From: Gammaproteobacteria bacterium
GTDB taxonomy: Bacteria; Pseudomonadota; Gammaproteobacteria; Tenderiales; Tenderiaceae
Assembly: GCA_024276775.1 (NCBI GenBank)
Contig: JAJRWO010000194.1
Span: 1-14,920 of the forward strand
Direction: 5' to 3'
Length of the DNA stretch: 14,920 nucleotides
A program made the position numbers and the translations under genes. The notes under the pieces are model-generated. The model saw only the letters and a list, made by a program, of their open reading frames with translations. It was not told the origin of the DNA and made no database searches. Position 1 is the first letter of the stretch. Each line of letters starts with the position of its first letter. Shown piece after piece: positions 8,041 to 14,920 of the stretch.

Positions 8041-8865
8041 ATGCAACATCGATTATTAATATTGTCATTACTGTTTGTCTTAATCCCTATTGCTCAGGCG
8101 GCGGAACAGCTTCGCGTAGCGGGTTCTACCACTGTGTTGCCGATTGTGGCCGAGGCTGCTAAATACTTTCGCCAGCAGAATCCCGGGTTGACTCTGACGG
8201 TTTCCGGTGGTGGTTCAGGCGTTGGCGTCGCCAGTATCGACCAAGGGCTGATTGAAATAGGAATGGTTTCTCGTGACTTGACGGTGGCTGAAAAACAGCG
8301 CTTGCAGGGCAAGGTAAGACAAGTGGCCATCGCCCGTGATGCGGTGGCCGTGGCGGTTTCCAAAGGTGTGTATGAGGCCGGTGTCACACGGCTTTCCCTG
8401 GCCCAAATTGCGGCTATTTATCGTGGTGAGATCAAAAACTGGCAACAGGTTGGTGGCCCGGATAGCCGTATTCTGGTGATTGACAAAGAGACCTCCCGCG
8501 GTACCCGCCATGTTTTTGCCAAGGTTGTGCTGGGCAATGAGCAGGCACGGGCAGCAGGTGCCTCGATTATTACCGGTTCAAATAACGAAGAACAAGCGGC
8601 CATTGCCAGCAGCAACAAGGCCATTGGTATGATCTCACATGCCTGGCTTAATGATGCCGTGCGTGCCCTGGCCATAGGCGAGGCTGACAGTGCAGTGTTG
8701 CCGACATTTGCGACGGTTGCCGATGGCAGTTACCCCATCCAGCGTCAGTTGAATTTATTGCTATCGCAAAGTGGTAACAAGGCGAGCATTGCTTTTGTCG
8801 ACTTCCTGCTTTCTGTACAAGGGCAGCAAATTGTGCAACAGGTAGGTTATCTGCCAGTGCATTGA
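8041..8865 (+). CDS. pstS: PstS-type periplasmic phosphate-binding protein
   Basis: Substrate-binding component of a phosphate ABC importer, 274 residues. A signal peptide is clear: MQHR, a hydrophobic core, then AQA, with cleavage likely after A20. No lipobox cysteine is present, so it is a soluble periplasmic protein. Phosphate-site elements are visible: AGSTTVLPI (27-35), SGGGSGVGV (55-63), VSRDL (76-80) and ETSRGTRHVF (150-159, the SGT-type loop that caps phosphate). YPIQRQLNLL (231-240) is also typical. It belongs to the shorter PstS type rather than the roughly 340-residue enterobacterial type. The start is the ATG at 8041; only a weak GAG lies upstream (8028-8030). It is the first gene of pstSCAB. 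Binding of another oxyanion such as tungstate is less likely, because the partners form a two-permease Pst set. Confidence 0.9.
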   Translation: MQHRLLILSLLFVLIPIAQAAEQLRVAGSTTVLPIVAEAAKYFRQQNPGLTLTVSGGGSGVGVASIDQGLIEIGMVSRDLTVAEKQRLQGKVRQVAIARDAVAVAVSKGVYEAGVTRLSLAQIAAIYRGEIKNWQQVGGPDSRILVIDKETSRGTRHVFAKVVLGNEQARAAGASIITGSNNEEQAAIASSNKAIGMISHAWLNDAVRALAIGEADSAVLPTFATVADGSYPIQRQLNLLLSQSGNKASIAFVDFLLSVQGQQIVQQVGYLPVH

Positions 8866-8873
8866 AGTATAGG

Positions 8874-8909
8874 TAGGCTGGCCACTGTGTCACTTTTTAT
8901 CCCAGCCTA
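8874..8909 (+). promoter_or_regulatory. Intercistronic stem-loop between pstS and pstC
   Basis: TAGGCTGG (8874-8881) and CCAGCCTA (8902-8909) form a perfect 8-bp stem around a 20-nt loop, filling most of the 57-bp pstS-pstC gap. No T-run follows the stem, so it is not a standard rho-independent terminator. The T5 tract is inside the loop. The stem ends where the purine-rich AAGAGA before the pstC GTG begins. Hairpins at this place in binding-protein operons (for example malE-malF) stabilise the upstream message and raise binding protein over permease; this is the likely role by analogy. Confidence 0.55.
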
Positions 8910-8922
8910 AGAGAAACCGCTT

Positions 8923-9750
8923 GTGTTGAGATTTTGGCTCACCTTTTCGTCGTTAACCACGACACTGATCATTCTGGCTGTGCTGGGTTTTTTGTTGCAG
9001 GCCAGTTGGCCCTTATTCCAAAGCCAGGGTTTGAGCTTTGTCATCGAGCCTGAATGGTATCCCTATGAACAGTTATACGGTCTGCTGCCGGTACTGGTGG
9101 GCAGTTTTTGGTCGGTTGTGTTGGCCTTATTGCTGGCAGTGCCGACAGGGCTGGCAGCCGCCATTCTTTGTGCTGAATTATTACCTGAGCGTGGCCGGGC
9201 TGTGCTGCGTTTCAGTATGGAGTTGATGGCCGGTATCCCGTCAGTGGTGTATGGCCTGTTGGGTTTATGGTTATTGTTACCCTTGCTCGAAAGCCAGTTT
9301 GACCTGCTAACCGGCCGCAGCCTGTTGGCAGCCGGCCTGTTATTGGCTTTGATGATTCTGCCGACGATCATGGTATTTTCAGAGACGGCGATTCGTGCGG
9401 TTGTTGTTGAACAACGTCAGACGGCACTATTGCTGGGTCTGGACTGGCCAGCACGGTTGTTGCGGCTGTTGTTGCCGCAGGCCTGGCCCGGTATTCGCAT
9501 CGCCATCCTATTGGCGCTGGGGCGGGCCATGGGTGAAACCGTGGCAGTGATGTTAGTGGTGGGTTCGTTAGATAGACTGCCACAGCCCGTGTATAACCTG
9601 TTGCAACCGGCTCAGACGCTGACTTCCCGCGTGGGGCGTGAGATGGCTGAGGCAGCTGTTGATTCAATACATTGGGCGGCTCTGATGAGCAGTGGTCTGG
9701 TGCTTGCTTTGGTGGCGATGGTCTTGTCATTGCTAACACGGCGGCGGTAA
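8923..9750 (+). CDS. pstC: Phosphate ABC transporter permease PstC
   Basis: First membrane subunit of the phosphate importer, 275 residues, shorter than the usual 300-320. Hydrophobic helices are seen near residues 10-28, 52-85, 100-122, 134-155, 190-215 and 250-270. The PstC-like AGIPSVVYG is at 103-111. The cytoplasmic EAA-type coupling loop (ALLLGLDWPARLLRLLLPQ, 168-186) would contact PstB, and ALGRAMGETVAV (198-209) is highly typical. The start is a GTG at 8923, preceded at about 9 nt by AAGAGA, just after the pstS-pstC hairpin. Its TAA stop overlaps the pstA ATG by one base (TAATG), indicating translational coupling. Confidence 0.9.
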   Translation: MLRFWLTFSSLTTTLIILAVLGFLLQASWPLFQSQGLSFVIEPEWYPYEQLYGLLPVLVGSFWSVVLALLLAVPTGLAAAILCAELLPERGRAVLRFSMELMAGIPSVVYGLLGLWLLLPLLESQFDLLTGRSLLAAGLLLALMILPTIMVFSETAIRAVVVEQRQTALLLGLDWPARLLRLLLPQAWPGIRIAILLALGRAMGETVAVMLVVGSLDRLPQPVYNLLQPAQTLTSRVGREMAEAAVDSIHWAALMSSGLVLALVAMVLSLLTRRR

Positions 9751-10601
9751 TGAACAGAAGCCTATTGAGCAAATTCATTATTATTGTTCTGGCTCTGCCG
9801 GCACTACTGCTGCCGGGTGCTTGTCTGGCCTATATCCTGTTTAAAGGGTTGCCAGTCCTGAGTGGATCATTTATTTTTAGTGCCACAGAGGGGCTGGGTT
9901 TTGGTGTCAGCAGTGGTGTTCTGGCGCAACTACTGGGGTCGTTGTTATTGGCGCTGGCGGCAAGTCTGCTGGCAACACCATTTGCCTTGGGCACGGCGTT
10001 TTATTACTGCTTGTATGCATCAAAGCGACAACAGACCCTGTTGGCTGGTCTGCTGAACATGTTGCAAAGTATTCCGCCGATTGTGTTTGGCCTGTTTGGT
10101 TTGATTGTCTTTGTGCACTTATTGCAGTGGGGGGTGTCATTACTGAGTGGCGCTGTTATTTTGGCGATGGTGATCTTGCCCATGCTGGTGCTGAACAGCA
10201 TTGCCAGCCTTGAACGTATCCCGGCGCAATATACCGAGGCCGCACAGTCGCTTGGTCTGCATGACGGCGCTATTATTAGTCGTGTTTGGCTGGCCCAGGC
10301 CTGGCCGGGTATTCTCACCGGCCAACTATTGGGGATTGCCCGCGCTCTGAGTGAAACAGCGCCGATTTTGTTTACCGCCACAGTGTTTTCTGGCGTGGTC
10401 TGGCCGGCGTCGATATTTAGCCCGGTGACCACCTTGCAGACGCATATTTTTTATCTGGCTCAGGAAGGCAGTCGCCAGGAGGTCATTCAAGTGGCCTGGG
10501 GCAGTGCCGTGGTATTACTGGGACTGGTGGCGGTTTTCGCCTTGCTGGCACGTTACCTGGCGAGCCGCTATGAAAATTCTCAACGTCTGGGAGTAGAGTG
10601 A
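9750..10601 (+). CDS. pstA: Phosphate ABC transporter permease PstA
   Basis: Second membrane subunit of the phosphate importer, 283 residues from the ATG at 9750. That start is chosen because it overlaps the pstC stop (TAATG) and gives a normal N-terminus (MNRSLLSK followed by a hydrophobic helix). An earlier in-frame ATG at 9672 would add 26 residues lying wholly inside pstC and is unlikely. Diagnostic stretches are SIPPIVFGLFGL (107-118), the coupling loop EAAQSLGL (163-170) and ARALSETAPILF (197-208), the PstA version of the GETAP motif. About six membrane helices are evident. Its TGA overlaps the pstB start. Confidence 0.9.
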   Translation: MNRSLLSKFIIIVLALPALLLPGACLAYILFKGLPVLSGSFIFSATEGLGFGVSSGVLAQLLGSLLLALAASLLATPFALGTAFYYCLYASKRQQTLLAGLLNMLQSIPPIVFGLFGLIVFVHLLQWGVSLLSGAVILAMVILPMLVLNSIASLERIPAQYTEAAQSLGLHDGAIISRVWLAQAWPGILTGQLLGIARALSETAPILFTATVFSGVVWPASIFSPVTTLQTHIFYLAQEGSRQEVIQVAWGSAVVLLGLVAVFALLARYLASRYENSQRLGVE

Positions 10602-11398
10602 TGATTCCACAGCCTGAAATAATTAAACCCGCATTGCCGCAAGGTCAGTCTGTGCCTGATTCGATCGCCTTACAGATACAGGGCCTGAGTCTGATGTTGG
10701 CAAATACTCAGGTGCTTGATGGAATTGCGCTTGAATTGCCACAGACCGGTATCACGACCTTGATTGGCCCGTCCGGTGCAGGCAAGAGTAGCCTGTTGCG
10801 CTGCATTAATGGTCTGCACCAACATTGGCAAGGGAAAATTGAGTTGGCGGGGCAAAACATTCACCACTGGCAGGGGGGGTGGGATCAGTTGCGTCGTCAT
10901 ATTGGTTTGATTGCACAAAAGCCCTGTGTCTTTCCACAATCAATTCGTAGCAATGTGGTGTTTGGTATTCAGGGCTGGCGTCAGCGCCGCCGTGCCGATG
11001 CTCTGGTTGAAACCGTATTGCGTCAAGCTGCTTTGTGGGGCGAGGTTTCTGCGCGGCTGTCGGCCCCGGCTGAGACCTTATCTCTGGGGCAACAACAACG
11101 ACTTTGTATCGCCCGCGCCCTGGCTATCAAGCCTAACTTGTTATTGCTGGATGAACCAACGGCCTCGCTTGACCCACGTTCCAAACAGCTGATTGAGCAG
11201 TCAATCAAATCCCTGGCAGCGTCGATGCCGGTGTTATGCGTTACCCATGACCTTGAGCAGGCCCGGCGTCTGAAGGGACGGGTGGTTTTTATGTGTGATG
11301 GCAAAGTGATTGAGCAGGCGGATAGTGAGGTGTTTTTTAAGCAGCCGCAAAGGCTGGAGAGCCGTGAATTCCTAAGCTGGAGTGTCTGTGAGTGTTAG
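10601..11398 (+). CDS. pstB: Phosphate ABC transporter ATP-binding protein PstB
   Basis: ATPase that powers the Pst importer, 265 residues. It shows Walker A GPSGAGKS (56-63), Q-loop AQKPCVFPQ (Q106), signature LSLGQQQRLCIARALA (160-175), Walker B LLLLDEPTASLD (180-191) and H-loop THD (H216). The signature has Leu where the consensus LSGGQ has its first Gly; this is tolerated in many ABC ATPases. The sequence is less PstB-like than enterobacterial PstB (for example VFPQSIRSNVVFG where PFPMSIYDNV is usual). Its identity therefore rests partly on the operon. A start is possible at GTG 10598 or ATG 10601; the ATG is preferred because GGGAG at 10589-10593 is then 7 nt away rather than 4. No phoU follows. 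Confidence 0.88.
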   Translation: MIPQPEIIKPALPQGQSVPDSIALQIQGLSLMLANTQVLDGIALELPQTGITTLIGPSGAGKSSLLRCINGLHQHWQGKIELAGQNIHHWQGGWDQLRRHIGLIAQKPCVFPQSIRSNVVFGIQGWRQRRRADALVETVLRQAALWGEVSARLSAPAETLSLGQQQRLCIARALAIKPNLLLLDEPTASLDPRSKQLIEQSIKSLAASMPVLCVTHDLEQARRLKGRVVFMCDGKVIEQADSEVFFKQPQRLESREFLSWSVCEC

Positions 11399-11794
11399 TT
11401 TTCTAGTCACCTGCCAGGTTGCAGATAAGCTATTTTCTCTTCTAAAGCTCATAACACATATCTCAACATGGGATTTTTTGAGGCTCAACTACGGTGCACT
11501 TTATTTTAGTCCACGTTTTTGATTGTGGTCTTTAACGTTTGTTTCGATATGCTGATCAAGCTGAGGCGCTGCCGCAGGCTTAGACCTCGGTCGAGGGTGT
11601 CTGAGATGAGTTGCGTAGCTTGTTTGCAGGTTGTCATGTTGATTATCGTTATGTTTTTGTTTTGCTGAAGCATTGTTGACCCAGGCACTGGTGCATACGC
11701 ATTCTTGAGAGCATAATCCACAGGTTGTTAGTCGTGGACAGGGTCATTTCCTTGCAGTTAGACAAGGCGGTTGGTTTCTCCCCTAAATATGAAT
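11399..11794. other. Intergenic region between convergent pstB and the TolC-like gene
   Basis: This 396-bp gap lies between genes that converge. It holds a probable zf-HC2 gene remnant on the minus strand (11506-11637) and otherwise no credible gene. Small inverted repeats occur: ACCTG-C-CAGGT just after pstB, CTCAA/TTGAG near 11463-11481 and CCTTG/CAAGG at 11750-11767. None has a stem plus T-run strong enough to call a terminator, so transcription ends for both operons remain unidentified. Confidence 0.5.
11506..11637 (-). pseudogene. Probable remnant of an anti-sigma zinc-finger (zf-HC2-like) gene
   Basis: From the ATG at 11635-11637 this frame encodes 43 residues. It begins MTTCKQATQLISDTLDR and continues LSLRQRLSL. 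This closely resembles the opening of small proteobacterial zf-HC2 proteins, which usually follow an ECF sigma factor gene and whose pattern is CKxATxLIS...DRxLSLxxRxxL, then HxxxCxxC. The expected His-Cys-Cys part is absent: the last 17 residues are Ser/Lys/Thr-rich without any His or Cys and then stop. The frame extends upstream to 11721 without adding recognisable sequence, there is no Shine-Dalgarno, and no sigma factor gene is adjacent. A degraded, truncated gene is the simplest reading; a chance match over about 26 residues is the alternative. Confidence 0.45.
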
Positions 11795-13105
11795 TTACTC
11801 CAACCATAAACTAACTTGCTTCAAATCTGACAGCGATAATTGCCCAGCGGATTCTTTTAATCTCAGGCTATTCAAAACATAATCATAACGTGCTCGCTGA
11901 TAATCACGCTGGCCACGATACAGCTCTCTATTGGCTTGTAAAACATCAAAAGTGGTGCGCATACCCGCGTTATAGCTCGCCTCTATTGCTTTATGTGCCT
12001 GATGATAAGAAACAACGGACTGCCGTAGTGATTGCACACGCGCAATACTTGCTATCACTCCCAGATACGCTTCCCGAGCCTGACCGCGTACTGCTCGAAT
12101 CGTCGCTTCCATTTTTGCTAAATTCTGGTCGTATTGCTGCACTGCTGTGCGCGTTCGTGAGCGTACCTTACCGCCCAGATAAATCGGCATATTCAATTGC
12201 AACCCTATCGTTTGATTTTCAGTTTCACTATTACCAAAATTACCGCCTCCTGAAATTGATTTTGAGTACCTTGCCACCAAATCCAGCGCAGGGTAATGGC
12301 CTGCTCTCTGTTTACGTATTTCTTGTCGTAATATTTTGTTATTATGCCGCAGTGCTACCACCTGCAAGTTATCACTCAACGCTAACGCTTCCCATTTTTC
12401 AATACCGGCAGGCGTTGGCGCATCCATAACAAGTGATTCTTTTAATGGGGTCAGTTTTTCATGATACTGGTCTGTCATTTGACGCAATGATTCCAGACTG
12501 TTCGTCAGCTGATTTTGAGCGTCAATCTCTGAGGCAATGGTTGAATCCAGCCGAGCCTTCGCCTCATAAACGTCAGTAATGGCAGACAGCCCGGCATTCA
12601 ACCGACTTTCAACCTGCTTGAGCCGTCTTTGAATTGCCTGTTTTTCTGCGGCCATAAAGCGCAAGTTATCTTGCGCCGCCAGCACATCAAAATAGCGCTC
12701 CGAGACGCGAATGATCAAAGATTGCTGCGCGGCAATAAACTCAGCATCGGCCTGATTGATACGATCATTGGCTTGTTTAAAGGTAACAATGTTTTCGAAA
12801 CGAAACAGTGATTGATTCAGTGTTACAGAGTAACCATAACTATTATAGTCTTCTTCTCCATCAAACTGAGAGAGACCATACCTGCGTTTTTGAGAATTAT
12901 CCGTTGTATTGGCACTCACATTAATGCTGGGCAATAACAACGAGCGGTCTTGTCGCTTCATTTCCACTGCAATGTCATAGGAAATTTCAACCTGCTTTAA
13001 TTCAGGGTCAGATTCCAGTGCCAACCAATACACATCCAGAATATTTTCTGCGGCAAAACTCTGCATCGAAACAAACAGCAACAATAAACCCTGACATACT
13101 CTCAC
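11795..13105 (-). CDS. TolC-family outer-membrane channel of a type I secretion system
   Basis: Outer-membrane efflux/secretion protein of 436 residues, the usual TolC size. A signal peptide runs from MRVCQG through a hydrophobic core to SFAA, with cleavage near residue 19. The two OEP repeats typical of TolC are evident: NAGLSAITDVYEAKARL (170-186) and NAGMRTTFDVLQANREL (379-395) are equivalent positions in the two halves. LNMPIYLGGKVRSR (304-317) marks the second beta-hairpin. Long helical stretches between them would form the periplasmic tunnel. The start is a GTG at 13103-13105 that overlaps the exporter gene's TGA (GTGA, 4-nt overlap), with GGAG and TAGG upstream; this implies a coupled two-gene unit. 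The pairing points to a dedicated channel for the exporter rather than a general drug-efflux TolC. Confidence 0.9.
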   Translation of the reverse strand: MRVCQGLLLLFVSMQSFAAENILDVYWLALESDPELKQVEISYDIAVEMKRQDRSLLLPSINVSANTTDNSQKRRYGLSQFDGEEDYNSYGYSVTLNQSLFRFENIVTFKQANDRINQADAEFIAAQQSLIIRVSERYFDVLAAQDNLRFMAAEKQAIQRRLKQVESRLNAGLSAITDVYEAKARLDSTIASEIDAQNQLTNSLESLRQMTDQYHEKLTPLKESLVMDAPTPAGIEKWEALALSDNLQVVALRHNNKILRQEIRKQRAGHYPALDLVARYSKSISGGGNFGNSETENQTIGLQLNMPIYLGGKVRSRTRTAVQQYDQNLAKMEATIRAVRGQAREAYLGVIASIARVQSLRQSVVSYHQAHKAIEASYNAGMRTTFDVLQANRELYRGQRDYQRARYDYVLNSLRLKESAGQLSLSDLKQVSLWLE

Positions 13106-14782
13106 CCTACCGCTCCAGGCGGCGACGTGGATGGTGGTGAATTTTGTGCTGAGAGATCAATCACTCGGTCTGCCAACGCAATGGTCTCTTGCCTGTGCGC
13201 AATAATGACTCGCGTGATTGGCATCTGTTTAATCGTTGCATTAATCATACTTTCAGTATTTGTATCAAGATGGCTGCTGGCTTCATCCAAAAATAATATT
13301 TTAGGCTTCACATACAATGCCCTGGCTAAAAATATCCGTTGCTTTTGGCCACCCGATAGCGTTGTCCCCATATCACCGACCAAGCTGTTATACGCCATTG
13401 GCATTTGTGCGATCTCATGATGAATTGCAGCCATCTGCGCCACGTATTGCACGCGCTGAAGATCCATTTGGGGGTCTGAAAAGGCGATATTTTCAGCGAT
13501 TGAACCGGCCACCAAACAATCTTCCTGCATAACAGCAGCCGTTTGTGATCGCAGTTCAGCTTTATCCAGCTTCGAAATATTATTACCGTCATAATAAACC
13601 TCACCGGCAACAGGGTCGAGCAAACCTAACATCACTTTCAAAAGTGTTGATTTACCGCAACCGGATGCCCCGACGATCACAACCGTTTCGCCAGCCGTTA
13701 TTTTAAAACTCAGGTTTTCGAATACATAAGGGTCATTCTCAGAATAGCGGTAACTGAGATTTTTAACCTCAATTTCGCCTTTCAACTCAACTTTTGAATC
13801 CAGAAACTCGCCTGTGCCTTGCTCAGGCTCGGCATGCACAATATCTGAGACCCGTTCCAGATCAACGCCCGCTAATTTAAACTCAACAATGATATCAATC
13901 AATGCCGACACTTTGCCTGTAAACTGACCTTGATAGGAAAAAAACGCATACAACATACCCACTGAAAAAACACTCGCCATAATTTCCTGAGCGCCGACCC
14001 ACACAATCAATATGCCTGCAATGGGAAATACCGTTTGATTAATGGCCGATATAATAATGCCTAATTTTCCCAGTTTAATACCCGCATTCAGTGACGCTGA
14101 ATAATTATTTAACCACATGGATTCACGCTGACTTTCTTTTGAAAACAGTTTGATCGTTTGAACAGCGCGAACTGTTTCCATAAAATTAGTGCTTTCCTTC
14201 GCAGAAAGAACAATAGATTCTTGTTTGTATTGCTCATTTAAACGATAAGTGACAACACGAACAATGATATAAATAAACACCGCAACGAGCACGATGAATG
14301 CCAATTTAGGGCTGTATATAAACATCATCACCAAGGTTGTCATGGCCATGATGCCATCGACAATGCTGGCAATCAGTCCCTGGGTAAACAGGCCGATTAC
14401 ACTGCGCAGCGAGCCAAAACGCGAGATAATGTCGCCCAGGTGACGTTTTTGAAAATAATCCAATGGCAAGCGCAGTAAATGCCGCAACATATTAGCTAAA
14501 AGTTGCACATCCAACGTCGAATTCAGATAAAGAATCACCCAGGAACGCAATGTCGTTGCCGCCATCTGTATCAAAGCCAGCATGCCAAAACCTAATGCCA
14601 GCGCCATCAACAAATTTTCATCCGATGATGCAATTACATGATCCACCGTGATCTGCATAAAAAATGGCGAGACCAAGACAAACACTTGCAACACCAGTGA
14701 CAGCAATAAAATTTGAAACAGTGCACGCTTCAAACCCGTCACACCTTTTAATAATTCGGTGACTTTAACTCGTTGAAAGAAG
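13102..14782 (-). CDS. Peptide/bacteriocin-type ABC exporter (CvaB/RaxB class), 5'-truncated by an IS; likely pseudogene
   Basis: Fused membrane-ATPase exporter; about 560 native residues remain. The frame stays open upstream to a GTG at 14848-14850, but those first 23 codons are insertion-sequence DNA. Residues below count from that GTG. The ABC membrane domain begins at VTGLKRALFQILLLSL (37-52) and SPFFMQITVDHVI (61-73), as in peptidase-containing exporters. The ATPase has GASGCGKS (394-401), LSGGQ (498-502), ILFLDEASSHLD (518-529; the SHLD is characteristic of this class) and H552. Family members are about 700 residues and start with a C39 leader-peptidase (or C39-like) domain of about 150; that part is missing here. 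The gene overlaps the TolC-like gene by 4 nt. Product function is doubtful, since it has lost its own start, promoter and N-terminal domain, though the transport core is intact. Confidence 0.82.
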
Positions 14783-14840
14783 TGGACCCCAGAAATCAGA
14801 CAGTAGTTTAAGATATAAAAACCTGTCAAAAAGGGGTTCA
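14783..14840 (+). promoter_or_regulatory. Possible hairpin masking the transposase ribosome-binding site
   Basis: TGGACCCC (14783-14790) at the IS tip can pair along all 8 positions, with one G-U pair, with GGGGTTCA (14833-14840), which contains the orfA Shine-Dalgarno. A possible -10 element TATAAA at 14814-14819 would start native transcripts near 14826, downstream of the left arm. Only transcripts entering from outside would then fold and hide the site. Such protection from read-through expression is known in other IS elements (IS10, IS50); here it is inference. Confidence 0.35.
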
Positions 14841-14843
14841 GAA

Positions 14844-14920
14844 ATGACACGCAAAAAATTTAGCAATACATTTAAAGCCAAAGTTGCACTAGAAGCACTG
14901 AAAGGCGAAAAGACGGCGAA
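14844..14920 (+). CDS. IS3-family transposase OrfA (N-terminus only)
   Basis: The first 25 codons of a transposase OrfA are present and the gene runs off the right edge. The product starts MTRKKFSNTFKAKVALEA and continues LKGEKTA. This is the standard N-terminus of IS3-family OrfA proteins, whose helix-turn-helix binds the IS ends. The start ATG is supported by AAGGGG at 14831-14836, 7 nt upstream. In this family OrfA is followed by OrfB, with the DDE active site, joined by programmed frameshifting; neither is visible here. It is transcribed away from the exporter gene it interrupts. Confidence 0.85.
   Translation, partial: MTRKKFSNTFKAKVALEALKGEKTA

Larger units (their letters stand above)
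14783..14920 (+). mobile_element. Left end of an IS3-family insertion sequence (continues beyond the window)
   Basis: The exporter homology stops around 14782. From 14783 the sequence starts with TG (TGGACCCCAG), as IS3-family ends do, and 61 bases later an orfA begins whose product is typical of IS3-family OrfA. The exact end is inferred from where exporter homology ceases, so an error of several bases is possible. The target duplication (3-5 bp in this family; AAG or AAAG would be candidates) cannot be checked because the right end is outside the window. Confidence 0.7.

Noticed and set aside
9672..9749. Upstream ATG extending PstA by 26 residues
   Set aside because: The extension lies entirely inside pstC and does not look like a PstA N-terminus; the ATG at 9750 overlaps the pstC stop and gives a normal first helix.
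11750..11767. CCTTG/CAAGG hairpin as a terminator for the secretion genes or pst operon
   Set aside because: The 5-bp stem has no T-run on either strand's downstream side.
11890..12429. 179-residue plus-strand open frame
   Set aside because: It lies antisense and entirely inside the TolC-like gene, which has a clear signal peptide and two OEP repeats; the antisense product shows no recognisable motif.
14783..14850. GTG at 14848-14850 as the true start of the ABC exporter
   Set aside because: Residues 1-23 from this start are the reverse strand of IS DNA that also encodes the start of OrfA, so it is a chance open frame and not the ancestral N-terminus.
1..14920. CRISPR arrays, tRNA or rRNA genes
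   Set aside because: No evenly spaced direct repeats and no tRNA- or rRNA-like stretches were seen on either strand.

Overview
The window looks like chromosomal DNA of a gammaproteobacterium. The evidence is family-level resemblance: a large SNF2/SWIM helicase, a YihY-type membrane protein, an AsmA-like DUF748 protein, a pstSCAB operon with a signal-peptide-bearing (non-lipoprotein) PstS, and a TolC-type outer-membrane channel, which requires a double-membrane envelope. A rank below class cannot be supported from the sequence. By eye the pst block is more GC-rich and the secretion/IS end more AT-rich, so the right end may be accessory DNA.

Layout, left to right. (1) 1-3167, minus: SNF2-family ATPase/helicase with an N-terminal SWIM zinc finger; the last few C-terminal residues lie off the left edge. 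(2) 3286-4641, minus: YihY/BrkB-family inner-membrane protein, upstream of and codirectional with the helicase. (3) 4642-5000: divergent intergenic region with two inverted repeats and a candidate promoter. (4) 5001-7970, plus: 989-residue DUF748/AsmA-like envelope protein. (5) 8041-11398, plus: pstS-pstC-pstA-pstB, a complete phosphate ABC importer. There is an 8-bp stem-loop between pstS and pstC and the last three genes are joined by stop/start overlaps. No phoU follows. (6) 11399-11794: non-coding, apart from a probable remnant of a small anti-sigma zinc-finger (zf-HC2) gene on the minus strand. (7) 11795-14782, minus: a two-gene type I secretion module. An ABC exporter of the bacteriocin/colicin V (CvaB/RaxB) class is followed, with a 4-nt overlap, by a TolC-like outer-membrane protein. 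(8) 14783-14920, plus: left end of an IS3-family insertion sequence with the start of its orfA.

How the parts work together. PstS should capture phosphate in the periplasm, PstC/PstA form the channel and PstB powers it. The right-hand genes would form two of the three parts of a peptide/protein exporter. The IS appears to have cut off the N-terminal part of the exporter ATPase, where this class usually carries a C39 leader-peptidase domain, so the secretion system is probably damaged. The missing N-terminal part, the HlyD-type adaptor and the cargo would be expected beyond the IS, outside the window.

No CRISPR array, tRNA, rRNA or convincing rho-independent terminator was seen, and no convincing new biological system was recognised. 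The observations most worth checking are the IS-truncated exporter, the zf-HC2 remnant, the pstS-pstC hairpin, and a possible hairpin that hides the transposase ribosome-binding site from read-through transcripts.
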